From contig JAVBPT010000016.1 of the NCBI GenBank assembly GCA_031549455.1, forward strand, positions 1 to 52,544: a stretch of DNA of 52,544 nucleotides, in the 5' to 3' direction. The stretch is from JAVBPT01 sp031549455 (lineage in GTDB: Bacteria; Bacillota; Clostridia; Lachnospirales; JAKSVV01). The notes beneath the pieces are model-generated. The model did not search any database, was not told where the DNA came from, and saw only the letters and a program-made list of their open reading frames with translations. This document shows, piece after piece, positions 16,569-24,332 of this stretch (positions are counted from its first letter, which is position 1; every line of letters begins with the position of its first letter). The position numbers and the translations under genes were made by a program.

Positions 16569-17262
16569 AAATTGGTTTTGGGGATTGTTTTTTATTGTAG
16601 CAGGGGTGCTTGTGATTGTGAATCGACTAGGTTATTTTACAAACATCAACCTATTCAGCCTGATCCTCACCCTATTCTTGATTCCGATCCTGGTAAAGAG
16701 TATTTTAAGGCTACACTTTCCGGGTGTTTTATTTCCGGTTGCATTCTTGTGCATGATCTATGCAAAACCACTTGGTATGGAAGCGCTTGTGCCGTGGCCG
16801 GTTCTCTTTGCAGCTTTCTTTGGAAGCATTGGACTATCGATCCTGTTTCATAAACCCAGACATTTTTTTCACCATCGTTTCTCAGAAGAAAGGCATGAAA
16901 GGTTTGAAGAGATCATTGATGGGCCAGATGACGAGGTGGTGAATTGTTATGTGAGTTTTGGATCGAGTATCAAATACGTGAACTCTGAAAATTTAAAAAA
17001 AGCAACCATTGGAGCATCTTTTGGCGCGCTCAAAGTATACTTTGATAACACAAAGATCTCAAGCGAGGGAGCCACCATCAATATAGATGCTTCCTTTGCA
17101 GCCATCGAGCTTTATATTCCAAAAAATTGGAATACACTCAATCAGCTTAGCGTGAGCCTAAGTGGGGTGGAAGAGAAAAATAGAAAAGAGGGAGTATCTG
17201 GACCCACGGTTCGTTTGGTGGGAGAGGTTAGCTTTTCAGGAATAGAGATTATCTATACTTAG
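16558..17262 (+). CDS. LiaF-like membrane protein (toastrack domain)
   Basis: 234 residues. Four hydrophobic helices in the first 105 residues (WFWGLFFIVAGVLVIVNRLG onward), then a charged His-rich link (HHRFSEERHERFEE) and a C-terminal beta-sheet domain from about 120: CYVSFGSSIKYVNSENLKKA, ATIGASFGALKVYFDN, ASFAAIELYIPKNW, matching the LiaF/DUF2154 cell-wall-active-antibiotic-response domain. LiaF proteins sense envelope stress and inhibit LiaRS; here the neighbour is a LytTR regulator rather than a histidine kinase. It likely controls or is controlled by that regulator. Confidence 0.82.
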   Translation: MKNRNWFWGLFFIVAGVLVIVNRLGYFTNINLFSLILTLFLIPILVKSILRLHFPGVLFPVAFLCMIYAKPLGMEALVPWPVLFAAFFGSIGLSILFHKPRHFFHHRFSEERHERFEEIIDGPDDEVVNCYVSFGSSIKYVNSENLKKATIGASFGALKVYFDNTKISSEGATINIDASFAAIELYIPKNWNTLNQLSVSLSGVEEKNRKEGVSGPTVRLVGEVSFSGIEIIYT

Positions 17263-17273
17263 AAAAGAAGTGA

Positions 17274-17305
17274 GGGTTACACAGAAATGAGGTGTGCCCT
17301 TTTTT
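17274..17305 (+). terminator. Terminator of lytTR-liaF-like operon
   Basis: GGGTTACAC pairs with GTGTGCCC (one bulged base, one wobble), followed by six T. Confidence 0.65.
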
Positions 17306-17329
17306 AATTGAAAAAAGTGTAAAAAAATG

Positions 17330-17357
17330 TTGATATTTAAAAAAAGAGGAGTAAAAT
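17330..17357 (+). promoter_or_regulatory. Promoter of zinc-ribbon membrane protein
   Basis: TTGATA, 16-bp spacer, TAAAAT; about 40 bp before an AAGGAGG-preceded ATG. Confidence 0.5.
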
Positions 17358-17397
17358 TTTCTTAGGAGATATTTTAATATAAAAATAAGGAGGATTT

Positions 17398-17898
17398 ATG
17401 TCAAAGTGTAGTAAATGTGGTGCAGATGTGGATGACAATGTAAAGTTTTGCCCGGCATGTGGGGCATCGCTTGCAGAAGAATCAAAGCCCAACGATTCCA
17501 CTTCAGCATTCGATTCATTTAAAAAGATGTCAGAGGATGTCAAAGATGAAACAGGGGAGATGAATCAGGAGGATATTGAGAAGAACAAGACCATGGGCGG
17601 TCTTGCCTATTTTCTTTTCTTCTTACCACTCGTTTCTTGTCCGGATTCAAAATACGGACGTTTTCATGCGAATCAGGGATTACTCTTATTACTTGCCTTC
17701 ATCGCTGCGATCATTGTGGACACAATTATTAGTGCCATCCTGACCACGATTTCATGGAGGCTTTGGACAATAGCAAATCTCTTCACCCTTGTGATCTATA
17801 TTCCGATCACGGTGGTTGGAATACTTGGGCTTGTAAATGGATTTTCAGGAAAAGCAAAGGAGCTTCCGTTTATCGGGAAATATCGAATTATAAAGTAG
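17398..17898 (+). CDS. Zinc-ribbon membrane protein (DUF4870/Tic20-like)
   Basis: 166 residues. Residues 1-25 are a zinc ribbon, SKCSKCGADVDDNVKFCPAC-G, with two CxxC knuckles on the cytoplasmic side. An acidic stretch (about 35-65) leads to three hydrophobic helices from GGLAYFLFFLPLVSC to PITVVGILGLVNGFSGKAKE, with the YGRFHANQGL motif typical of DUF4870/Tic20-like small membrane proteins. Function unknown. It has its own promoter and terminator, so it is monocistronic. Confidence 0.82.
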   Translation: MSKCSKCGADVDDNVKFCPACGASLAEESKPNDSTSAFDSFKKMSEDVKDETGEMNQEDIEKNKTMGGLAYFLFFLPLVSCPDSKYGRFHANQGLLLLLAFIAAIIVDTIISAILTTISWRLWTIANLFTLVIYIPITVVGILGLVNGFSGKAKELPFIGKYRIIK

Positions 17899-17905
17899 AA
17901 AATAG

Positions 17906-17937
17906 AAGCCGGGAGAGGATCTCTTTCTCGGCTTTTT
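17906..17937. terminator. Terminator between convergent genes
   Basis: AGCCG pairs with CGGCT, with GAGA/TCTC inside, followed by TTTTT on the plus strand. It sits between the zinc-ribbon gene and the minus-strand symporter; the minus-strand side has fewer T. Confidence 0.6.
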
Positions 17938-17943
17938 ACATGC

Positions 17944-19239
17944 TCAGATTTTTTGGGTTTCACGAACCACCTCAGGAAGAAGAAAGAGGATCCCGATCAG
18001 GTTCGGAAGAGCCATTAGTCCATTGAAAATGTTTGCGATGATCCAGACGGTTTCAAGTTTCAAAAATCCAGCAATCGCAATCGCCATGAGGTAAAAAAGT
18101 TTATAGGGTAGGATGCTTTTGGTTCCAAAAAGATATTTGACACAGCATTCCCCGTAATAATTCCAACCTAGGATGGTGGTAAAGGCAAAAAAGATCAGAC
18201 CAAGTGAAACAATGTATCGCCCGATTCCGGGTAGGGTATGATCGAAAGCGAAATTGGTGATTTCGACTCCGAAACTGCCACTAATCTTATAGGCTTCTGT
18301 GACCACAATCACAAGACCTGTGATCATACAAATGCTAAGGGTGTAGAAGGTTCCGGACATGGAGATGAGCCCTGCCTTCACAGCGGAGCCTACTCTGGCA
18401 CTCGCGGTTGCAATCGGTGTGCTTCCCAGCCCGGACTCGTTTGAGAATAGTCCAGAGGAGATGCCACTTCGAATACAGATTCCAAGTCCGGCACCAATGC
18501 CGGCCTGGATGCTGAAAGCATCTTGTAGGATCAAGAGAATGGAGGCGGGTAAATTTTTTATATTGCATGCCAAAATGAGAAGGCTTCCGGCAATATAAAA
18601 AAAGGTCATGAGTGGGACCACATACTCAGAAACCCTGGAGATGCTTTTGATGCCGCCTAAGATTGCAAAGGCAGCCAAAATTGTGATGAGAATCGAGATG
18701 CACCAGGTGGGTGTTTTGAAAATGGAATAGGAGGCCTGAGCAATGGACTGGACCTGTGTCATGGTTCCGATTCCAAGTAAGGCGGCGAGCATGCCAAAAA
18801 TTGAAAAGAGTTTGGCCAGCATATGATTTTTGATGTAGTACATGGGGCCACCATAAAATGTTCCTGTGTCGTCTTGCACTCGATATTTCACAGCCAGAAG
18901 TCCCTCTGCATACTTGATTGGCATGCACAAAAAGGAGGAAAGGACGAGCCAAAAAAGGGCACCGGGTCCTCCTGTACAGATGGCAACGGTGACGCCAACC
19001 ACGTTGCCGGTCCCGATCGTGGCCGCGAGAGCAGTGCAAAGAGCGGCAAAACTTGAGACTTCCCCTCCACTTCCCTTCTCATCTTCAAAGGTAAGCTGAA
19101 TGCCTCTTATGAGATGTGTAATCTGTATGAAGCGAAGCTTACAAGTTAAATAAACCCCAATGCTAAGGAGTAGAGAAATGAGGGGGAGCCCCCAGATGAT
19201 TTGATTTGATTTTTCAAGAAATAAAAAGAGCTGATTCAT
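17944..19239 (-). CDS. Sodium:alanine/glycine symporter (AGCS family)
   Basis: 431 residues with about 11 membrane helices. The AGCS signature is present: FAALCTALAATIGTGNVVGV with GGPGALFWL, then GPMYYIKNHM and GLGICIRSGISSGLFSNESG-LGS. These carriers import alanine, glycine or related amino acids with Na+ (or H+). Length is a little short of the usual 440-480. A GGAGA ribosome site precedes the ATG. It stands alone between convergent and divergent neighbours. Confidence 0.92.
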   Translation of the reverse strand: MNQLFLFLEKSNQIIWGLPLISLLLSIGVYLTCKLRFIQITHLIRGIQLTFEDEKGSGGEVSSFAALCTALAATIGTGNVVGVTVAICTGGPGALFWLVLSSFLCMPIKYAEGLLAVKYRVQDDTGTFYGGPMYYIKNHMLAKLFSIFGMLAALLGIGTMTQVQSIAQASYSIFKTPTWCISILITILAAFAILGGIKSISRVSEYVVPLMTFFYIAGSLLILACNIKNLPASILLILQDAFSIQAGIGAGLGICIRSGISSGLFSNESGLGSTPIATASARVGSAVKAGLISMSGTFYTLSICMITGLVIVVTEAYKISGSFGVEITNFAFDHTLPGIGRYIVSLGLIFFAFTTILGWNYYGECCVKYLFGTKSILPYKLFYLMAIAIAGFLKLETVWIIANIFNGLMALPNLIGILFLLPEVVRETQKI

Positions 19240-19306
19240 TTTTCTCCAAAATGGTTTAAAAAAATTTATTCTATGCTATTATAGTATGTGGACCGGGAGG
19301 AAAAAT

Positions 19307-19891
19307 ATGAAAAAGATGATTTTTGTGACGGGAAATAAGGGGAAGATTGCCACAGCCAGACAATATTTTTCGGATATCAATATTGAGCTTGAGACCTATC
19401 ATTATGATTTGATCGAACCAAGAGCAGATGATGTCAGGGAGATTGCAGAATCCAAGGTGAGACAGGCATATAAAAAGGTTCATAAGCCTTGTATTGCACA
19501 AGACTCTGGTTTTTTTATTGAGGCTTTGAATGGCTTCCCAAGGACCTTTGTCAACTTTGCATTACAGACACTTGGACTTGATGGGATTTTAAAGTTAATG
19601 GAAAAAAATCAAAATAGAAGATGTGAGTTTAGGGAGTGCCTTGCCTATTTTGATGGGGGAAAAGTGGAATATTTTTTGTGTACTCATAAAGGGGTTCTTT
19701 CGGAAGAGGTCAGAGGGTTTGAACAAAAAGAGAAATGGAGCGACTTATGGTATGTTTTTGTACCGGAGTATTCAGAAGATGGGAAAACACTTGCGGAGTA
19801 CTCAGAAAAAGAGCATGTTGAAAGAAGAAAAAAAGCAGAATCCACCTTTAGGATATTTGCAGAATGGTATAAGCAAAACCAAGGTGCGTAA
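19307..19891 (+). CDS. RdgB/HAM1-like non-canonical purine NTP pyrophosphatase
   Basis: 194 residues from ATG 19307, preceded by GGGAGG; an upstream in-frame ATG at 19286 lacks a ribosome site. KMIFVTGNKGKIATARQYF is the HAM1 nucleotide-binding loop and CIAQDSGFFIEALNGFPRTF the catalytic DSG-x-x-x-x-AL-x-G-x-P motif. Enzymes of this family hydrolyse ITP, XTP and dITP to the monophosphate. The C-terminal half (from about 110) is unusual, ending in a charged helix with EYSEKEHVERRKKAES instead of the common SHR-x-x-A motif, so substrate preference may differ. It lies 24 bp before metY. Confidence 0.8.
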   Translation: MKKMIFVTGNKGKIATARQYFSDINIELETYHYDLIEPRADDVREIAESKVRQAYKKVHKPCIAQDSGFFIEALNGFPRTFVNFALQTLGLDGILKLMEKNQNRRCEFRECLAYFDGGKVEYFLCTHKGVLSEEVRGFEQKEKWSDLWYVFVPEYSEDGKTLAEYSEKEHVERRKKAESTFRIFAEWYKQNQGA

Positions 19892-19915
19892 AATATAAAA
19901 AAGTTAGGAGAAAAA

Positions 19916-21178
19916 ATGAAGGATAAAACCAAATCTTTGCATGCGGGATATACACCAGGAGATGGGGAACCTCGTGTTCTTCCCATTTATCAAAGTACCA
20001 CCTATAAGTTTGAACATACTGAGCGGATGGGGGAACTGTTTGATATGCCCACGGCGCATATATACTCTAGATTTTCCAATCCCACGGTAGAGGCGGTGGA
20101 GAAGAAACTGGCAGAACTAGAAGGAGGCGTGGGGGCGCTTTGTACCGCATCTGGACAAGCGGCCACCTTACTATCAATTCTCAACATTTGTTCGGCGGGA
20201 GACAGCATTGTGAGTACTGTGACGGTGTATGGTGGAACCGTGAACCTTTTTGCGGTTCGTCTAAAAAAGCTGGGGATCGAGTGCATTTTTGTGGATCCGA
20301 ATGCCAGCATAGACGAGCTAAGAGCCGCTTTCAAACCGAACACCAAAGCGGTATTCGCAGAGAGCCTCTCAAACCCAACACTTGTGGTGCTGGACATTCA
20401 AAAGTTTGCACAGGTGGCACACGAAAACAAGGTTCCGTTGATTATCGATAATACCTTTCCAACACCCGCTTTGTGTAAACCATTTGAGTACGGTGCGGAT
20501 ATCATCACGCATTCTACTTCTAAATATATGGATGGTCATGCAGTGCAAGTGGGTGGTGTGGTGATTGATGGTGGGACGTTTGACTGGAGTTCTGGAAAGT
20601 ATCCCGATTTCACAGAGAGGGATGAATCCTATCATGGAGTGATTTATGCAAGGGATTTTGGAAGAGAGGCTTATATTATAAAAGCAAGAATGCAGCTGAT
20701 GAGAGATTTTGGCGTTTACCCCTCAGCACATTCTGCATTTCTTCTAAATCTAGGGCTTGAGACCCTTTATATACGAATGGAGGAAATTTCAAGGAATGCA
20801 CTGGCGGTGGCAAAGCATCTGGAAGTATCTGATAAGATTAGTTGGGTGCGATACCCCGGTCTTTTGGGAGATCCGTATCATGATCTGGCAACCAAATATC
20901 TATCCACTGGTTCAAGCGGTGTGATCTGTATATCCATCAAGGGGGGCAGAGAGTGTGCGGTTCGTTTTATGGATGGATTGAAGCTGATCTCCAATGAGAT
21001 TCATGTGGCGGATATTCGAACCAGTGTACTCCATCCGGCAAGTACCACACATAGGCAGTTAACGGATGATCAACTTGTCTCTGCTGGCATTGATACCACG
21101 CTTGTAAGGGTATCAGTAGGACTCGAGCATATCGAGGACATTATTGAGGACTTAGACCAAAGTCTAAGGGAAATATAG
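19916..21178 (+). CDS. metY: O-acetylhomoserine aminocarboxypropyltransferase/sulfhydrylase
   Basis: 420 residues, Cys/Met-metabolism PLP enzyme. DKTKSLHAGYTPGDGEPRVL, PIYQSTTYKF and YSRFSNPTVEAVEKKLAELE mark the MetY branch; the Schiff-base lysine lies in THSTSKYMDGHA at about residue 203, and TSVLHPASTTHRQLTDDQ is the C-terminal signature. It makes homocysteine from O-acetylhomoserine and sulfide, or runs in the degradative direction. luxS starts 9 bp downstream, then mtnN, so the gene sits with the activated-methyl-cycle enzymes that generate homocysteine from S-ribosylhomocysteine. Confidence 0.92.
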   Translation: MKDKTKSLHAGYTPGDGEPRVLPIYQSTTYKFEHTERMGELFDMPTAHIYSRFSNPTVEAVEKKLAELEGGVGALCTASGQAATLLSILNICSAGDSIVSTVTVYGGTVNLFAVRLKKLGIECIFVDPNASIDELRAAFKPNTKAVFAESLSNPTLVVLDIQKFAQVAHENKVPLIIDNTFPTPALCKPFEYGADIITHSTSKYMDGHAVQVGGVVIDGGTFDWSSGKYPDFTERDESYHGVIYARDFGREAYIIKARMQLMRDFGVYPSAHSAFLLNLGLETLYIRMEEISRNALAVAKHLEVSDKISWVRYPGLLGDPYHDLATKYLSTGSSGVICISIKGGRECAVRFMDGLKLISNEIHVADIRTSVLHPASTTHRQLTDDQLVSAGIDTTLVRVSVGLEHIEDIIEDLDQSLREI

Positions 21179-21187
21179 GGGGATGAG

Positions 21188-21649
21188 ATGGAAAAGATAG
21201 CGAGCTTTACAGTGGATCATAGAAAAATCACACCGGGTGTTTACCTCTCAAGAGTGGATGGGGATGTAACCACTTACGATCTGAGAACCAGAAAACCAAA
21301 TACAGGGGACTTAATGGATAATGCGACCATGCATTCCGTGGAACACCTCTTTGCCACCCTGATTCGAAATTCTTCTTTAAAAGAGGGTGTACTCTATTTT
21401 GGACCAATGGGTTGTCAGACTGGTTTTTATCTTTTGGTTCGGCATGCAGAGCATGAGAGGGTGATCCAAACCATCAAGGAGGTACTGGATGGGATCATTC
21501 ATTACGAAGGGGAGATGCCTGGGAAGAGTGAAATAGAGTGTGGAAATTATAGAAATTTGGACAACGAACTGGCGAAGGCTGAATGCAAAAACTATTTGGA
21601 GCACATACAAGGGATGACGGTAGAAAACTTAAAGTATCCAAATGTATAG
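21188..21649 (+). CDS. luxS: S-ribosylhomocysteine lyase (AI-2 synthesis)
   Basis: 153 residues, full length. The metal site HSVEHLFATLIRN (HxxEH) is at about 44-48 and GPMGCQTGFYLLV carries the catalytic Cys and following G; the third ligand lies in the EIECGNYRNLD region. LuxS splits S-ribosylhomocysteine into homocysteine and DPD, the AI-2 precursor. It is sandwiched between metY and mtnN, the enzyme that makes its substrate. Its stop codon overlaps the AGGAGGG ribosome site of mtnN. Confidence 0.95.
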   Translation: MEKIASFTVDHRKITPGVYLSRVDGDVTTYDLRTRKPNTGDLMDNATMHSVEHLFATLIRNSSLKEGVLYFGPMGCQTGFYLLVRHAEHERVIQTIKEVLDGIIHYEGEMPGKSEIECGNYRNLDNELAKAECKNYLEHIQGMTVENLKYPNV

Positions 21650-21658
21650 GAGGGACGA

Positions 21659-22351
21659 TTGAAATATATAGGAATCTTGGCTGCAATGGATGAGGAACTG
21701 ATCAAGATAAAAAATTATCTCATCGAGCAAGAGGAAATTTGTTATTATGATACTCTGTTTACAGTGGGGAAGATCGACGGAAAAGCGTGCGTGCTTGCAA
21801 AGACAGGGATCGGGAAGGTCCATGCTGCAAGAGTAACACAACTTCTTCTGGATAGTTTTGAAATTGCGGGTGTACTCAATCTTGGATCGGCAGGAGCGGT
21901 GAACCCAGAACTTGACTTTTTGGATATCGTGGTGTCTGAAAAATGTATCCAGTATGATTTTGACATTAGTATTTTTGGTCATCCCAAAGGATACATTCCA
22001 AGTATAGGAAATGAGATTTTGATGGACCCTCTACTGGTGGATCAATGTAGGCAAATGATTGAAGGAGAAGTGAATGTACGAATCGGTACAATTGGAACGG
22101 CAGACCAGTTCATCAATGATCCGGAAAAGAAGGCGGACCTTTTCATCGACTTTGGAATCGATTGTGATGAGATGGAGGGAGCGGCCATCGCACAAGTGTG
22201 CATGCTCTCTAAGGTTTTATGCCTTGTCATTCGTTCTATTTCAGACAAACCGAGTGATAAGGAAAAGGTGGAATTCTACGACTATCTCACACCTGCTTCC
22301 GAGCGATGTGCGGAGTTTACAACAAGACTCATCCATAATCTCTCGTTTTAG
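21659..22351 (+). CDS. mtnN: 5'-methylthioadenosine/S-adenosylhomocysteine nucleosidase
   Basis: 230 residues, TTG start at 21659 with AGGAGGG four bases upstream. YIGILAAMDEELIKIKNYL is the family opening; GIGKVHAARVTQLLLDSF, LNLGSAGAVNPELDF and IDCDEMEGAAIAQVC (catalytic and ribose-binding Glu residues) are conserved; the RSISDK block contains the catalytic Asp. The enzyme removes adenine from SAH and MTA, feeding LuxS. With luxS and metY it forms a compact homocysteine-recovery operon. The adjacent order mtnN-after-luxS is consistent with coordinated flux. Confidence 0.95.
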   Translation: MKYIGILAAMDEELIKIKNYLIEQEEICYYDTLFTVGKIDGKACVLAKTGIGKVHAARVTQLLLDSFEIAGVLNLGSAGAVNPELDFLDIVVSEKCIQYDFDISIFGHPKGYIPSIGNEILMDPLLVDQCRQMIEGEVNVRIGTIGTADQFINDPEKKADLFIDFGIDCDEMEGAAIAQVCMLSKVLCLVIRSISDKPSDKEKVEFYDYLTPASERCAEFTTRLIHNLSF

Positions 22352-22405
22352 AATAGTTTTTTTCTTGGATTCGTATAATAGAAAAAATGAAAGATGGAGG
22401 AAAGT

Positions 22406-22975
22406 ATGCTGATTGTCGGAATCAACGGAAGTCCGAATCGGGACGGAAACACAACCTTTTTAATGAAGGAACTCTTTAGGGAGATAGAAGCGCTAGGAGG
22501 AAAAACCCAAATGGTTTATGCACAAGAGGCTCTTCTTGATTGCAAACATCCGTTTTGTCTGGAGTGTCACAAACCCTGCAATGAGTCTTGTTATAAAGGG
22601 ACTAAATTAGAGGAGGCATATGAACTGATGAGTAGAGCGGATGCGATTGTGGTCGGGAGTCCGGTATATTTCGGAAGCCTCACGGCTCAGCTCAAAGGAT
22701 TTTTTGACAAATCGAGGTTTATCCGTTCCGGGAATAGATGGGTTGGAAAGAAGGCCTGTACGATTACGGTAGGAGCTTCCAAGTATGGTGGGCAAGAGAC
22801 CACTACGATGGCCATTCACAACATTCTTATGGTGCATGGTATGAGCATTGTGGGAGACGGACATAAAGAGCAATCTGCGGGTCACTTTGGCGTGTCTGCA
22901 CAAAAACCGGCGGAAAAAGACCAGGATGCAATAGATCGGATAAAGGTGCTTGCAAAAAGACTCATGGAGGGATAA
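22406..22975 (+). CDS. NADPH-dependent FMN reductase/flavodoxin-family protein
   Basis: 189 residues from ATG 22406, five bases after GGAGG. LIVGINGSPNRDGNTTFLMK is the FMN-phosphate loop; GSPVYFGSLTAQLKGFFDKS is the second flavin-binding block typical of iron-sulfur flavoproteins and NAD(P)H oxidoreductases. A cysteine cluster CKHPFCLECHKPCNESC (about 48-65) matches the compact Cys motif of iron-sulfur flavoproteins (Isf-like) in anaerobes, so it may bind a [4Fe-4S] cluster. Upstream TATAAT at 22374 has only a poor -35. Confidence 0.85.
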   Translation: MLIVGINGSPNRDGNTTFLMKELFREIEALGGKTQMVYAQEALLDCKHPFCLECHKPCNESCYKGTKLEEAYELMSRADAIVVGSPVYFGSLTAQLKGFFDKSRFIRSGNRWVGKKACTITVGASKYGGQETTTMAIHNILMVHGMSIVGDGHKEQSAGHFGVSAQKPAEKDQDAIDRIKVLAKRLMEG

Positions 22976-22982
22976 TTGAAAA

Positions 22983-23240
22983 ATGAAAAAGACAAACTTT
23001 GTCTACATATTGAGATGTAAAGATGAAACACTCTACACCGGATGGACCAACGACCTAGAAGAAAGGGTGAAAACACATAATCTGGGACTTGGGGCCAAGT
23101 ATACACGAGCAAGGCTTCCGGTTTCTTTGGTTTATTCGGAGAAGTTTAGAACCAAAGAAGAGGCGATGAGGAGAGAGTGGGAGATCAAAAGATTAAGCAG
23201 AGAGGAAAAATGGAAGATTGTTCAAAAGCGAGAAAAATAA
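22983..23240 (+). CDS. GIY-YIG nuclease-domain protein (UPF0213/YhbQ-YazA)
   Basis: 85 residues comprising only a GIY-YIG domain: FVYILRCKDETLYTGWTNDL is the YVY/YTG pair, followed by Arg (LEERVKTHN) and the catalytic Glu region in TKEEAMRREWEIKRLSREEK. The standalone UPF0213 family is widespread, with nuclease activity reported for some members and a link to DNA damage handling. Its 3' end overlaps the start of the DUF218 gene by 23 bp. Confidence 0.92.
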   Translation: MKKTNFVYILRCKDETLYTGWTNDLEERVKTHNLGLGAKYTRARLPVSLVYSEKFRTKEEAMRREWEIKRLSREEKWKIVQKREK

Positions 23241-23889
23241 AAGGATTATTTATATAATTACAATGTTTGTTTTGTTATGTATGATCGCTTTTTTGCTCAT
23301 TCAGCTGTATATTACAAAGACGGCAGAAGGGTATATACTGGAGGCAAAAGATGCGCCCAGCTGTGACGCGGTGATGATTCTGGGTGCTTTTGTGATGGAG
23401 GACGGAACACCTTCCCTTGTTTTACAAGATAGATTAGAGTATGGTCTAAGGCTTTACAACCAGAAGAAGGCGAAGAAGGTTTTGGTGAGTGGGGATCATG
23501 GAACGAGGGGATATGATGAGGTCAACGCAATGAAGACGTATTTAATGCAAAAAGGTGTACCACGGGAAGATATCTTCTTGGATCATGCAGGATTTGATAC
23601 GTATGATAGTATGTACCGGGCAAAAGCGGTCTTTGGAGTGGAGAGTTTGCTGATCTCCACACAGAATTTTCATATGGGCCGTGCGCTTTATATTGCAAGA
23701 AAACTGGGGATAGAGGCGTATGGTTACCCTTCCCGGGATAAAAAGATTTATAACATGTCGTATCTCTACTTTAGAGAGTCACTGGCTAGGGTAAAGGCAT
23801 TTCTAGAAGTTGAACTCTGGAGGAGAAAACCAAAATATCTAGGGGAGAAGATCCCGATTGGGGGAAGTGGTCTAAAAACGGAGGGATAA
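23218..23889 (+). CDS. DUF218 (SanA/YdcF-like) membrane protein
   Basis: 223 residues from TTG 23218, inside the end of the GIY-YIG gene. No ATG gives a positively charged N-terminus before the helix IIYIITMFVLLCMIAFLLIQ, so the TTG with its preceding GGAAGA is preferred. The periplasmic-side DUF218 domain has CDAVMILGAFVMEDG, RLEYGLRLYNQKKAKKVLVS-GDHG and VPREDIFLDHAGFDTYDSMY. SanA family proteins affect envelope barrier function in Gram-negatives; the chemistry is not settled. A terminator follows at 23930. Confidence 0.85.
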   Translation: MFKSEKNKRIIYIITMFVLLCMIAFLLIQLYITKTAEGYILEAKDAPSCDAVMILGAFVMEDGTPSLVLQDRLEYGLRLYNQKKAKKVLVSGDHGTRGYDEVNAMKTYLMQKGVPREDIFLDHAGFDTYDSMYRAKAVFGVESLLISTQNFHMGRALYIARKLGIEAYGYPSRDKKIYNMSYLYFRESLARVKAFLEVELWRRKPKYLGEKIPIGGSGLKTEG

Positions 23890-23929
23890 GTTTTGAAATA
23901 GATACAGGCTACAAGCATAATCGAATCGG

Positions 23930-23950
23930 GAGAACTTGGTTCTCTTTTTT
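23930..23950 (+). terminator. Terminator before the copper operon
   Basis: GAGAAC, loop TTG, GTTCTC, then six T. Confidence 0.75.
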
Positions 23951-23961
23951 AATTTAAACAG

Positions 23962-23990
23962 TTGACATATACCAGGTGGGGGTATATAAT
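23962..23990 (+). promoter_or_regulatory. csoR-copA promoter with overlapping CsoR operator
   Basis: TTGACA-N17-TATAAT, consensus in both hexamers. A perfect 7-bp inverted repeat, ATATACC (23967-23973) and GGTATAT (23981-23987) separated by 7 bp, fills the spacer; with its G/C-rich centre it matches the CsoR operator type (ATACC...GGTAT). Apo-CsoR bound here would block RNA polymerase and Cu(I) would release it. Confidence 0.85.
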
Positions 23991-24008
23991 AAAAATGAGG
24001 TGAGTAAA

Positions 24009-24314
24009 ATGAATCAGAAACAAAAATGTTGTCATACTGATAAGAAGAAGCCTAGACAAGAAAAAGAAAAAAGGGAGCTTGAGATTAGGCTCAATCGAAT
24101 AGCGGGACAAGTGCAGGGGATTAAAACCATGATCCTGGAAGATCGATATTGTGGAGATATTTTGATTCAACTTGTTGCGGTTGAGAAGTCGATTAAAAGC
24201 CTAGCTCATAAAATTTTAAAATCCCATTTAGAGAGTTGTGTGGTGGATGAGATTAAAAAAGGAAATAAAGAGATTATAGGTGAGGTCATGGAACTATTTG
24301 AGCGATTTTCATAA
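24009..24314 (+). CDS. csoR: Copper-sensing repressor CsoR
   Basis: 101 residues from ATG 24009 preceded by GAGGTGAG. A basic, Cys/His-containing N-terminus is followed by the all-helical CsoR/RcnR domain: LEIRLNRIAGQVQGIKTMI, then the Cu(I) ligands in DRYCGDILIQL and KSHLESC (Cys, His, Cys). DNA binding is released by Cu(I). It is the first gene of the copA operon and its operator lies in its own promoter. Confidence 0.92.
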   Translation: MNQKQKCCHTDKKKPRQEKEKRELEIRLNRIAGQVQGIKTMILEDRYCGDILIQLVAVEKSIKSLAHKILKSHLESCVVDEIKKGNKEIIGEVMELFERFS

Positions 24315-24332
24315 AAGGTAGGAGGGTAAAAA

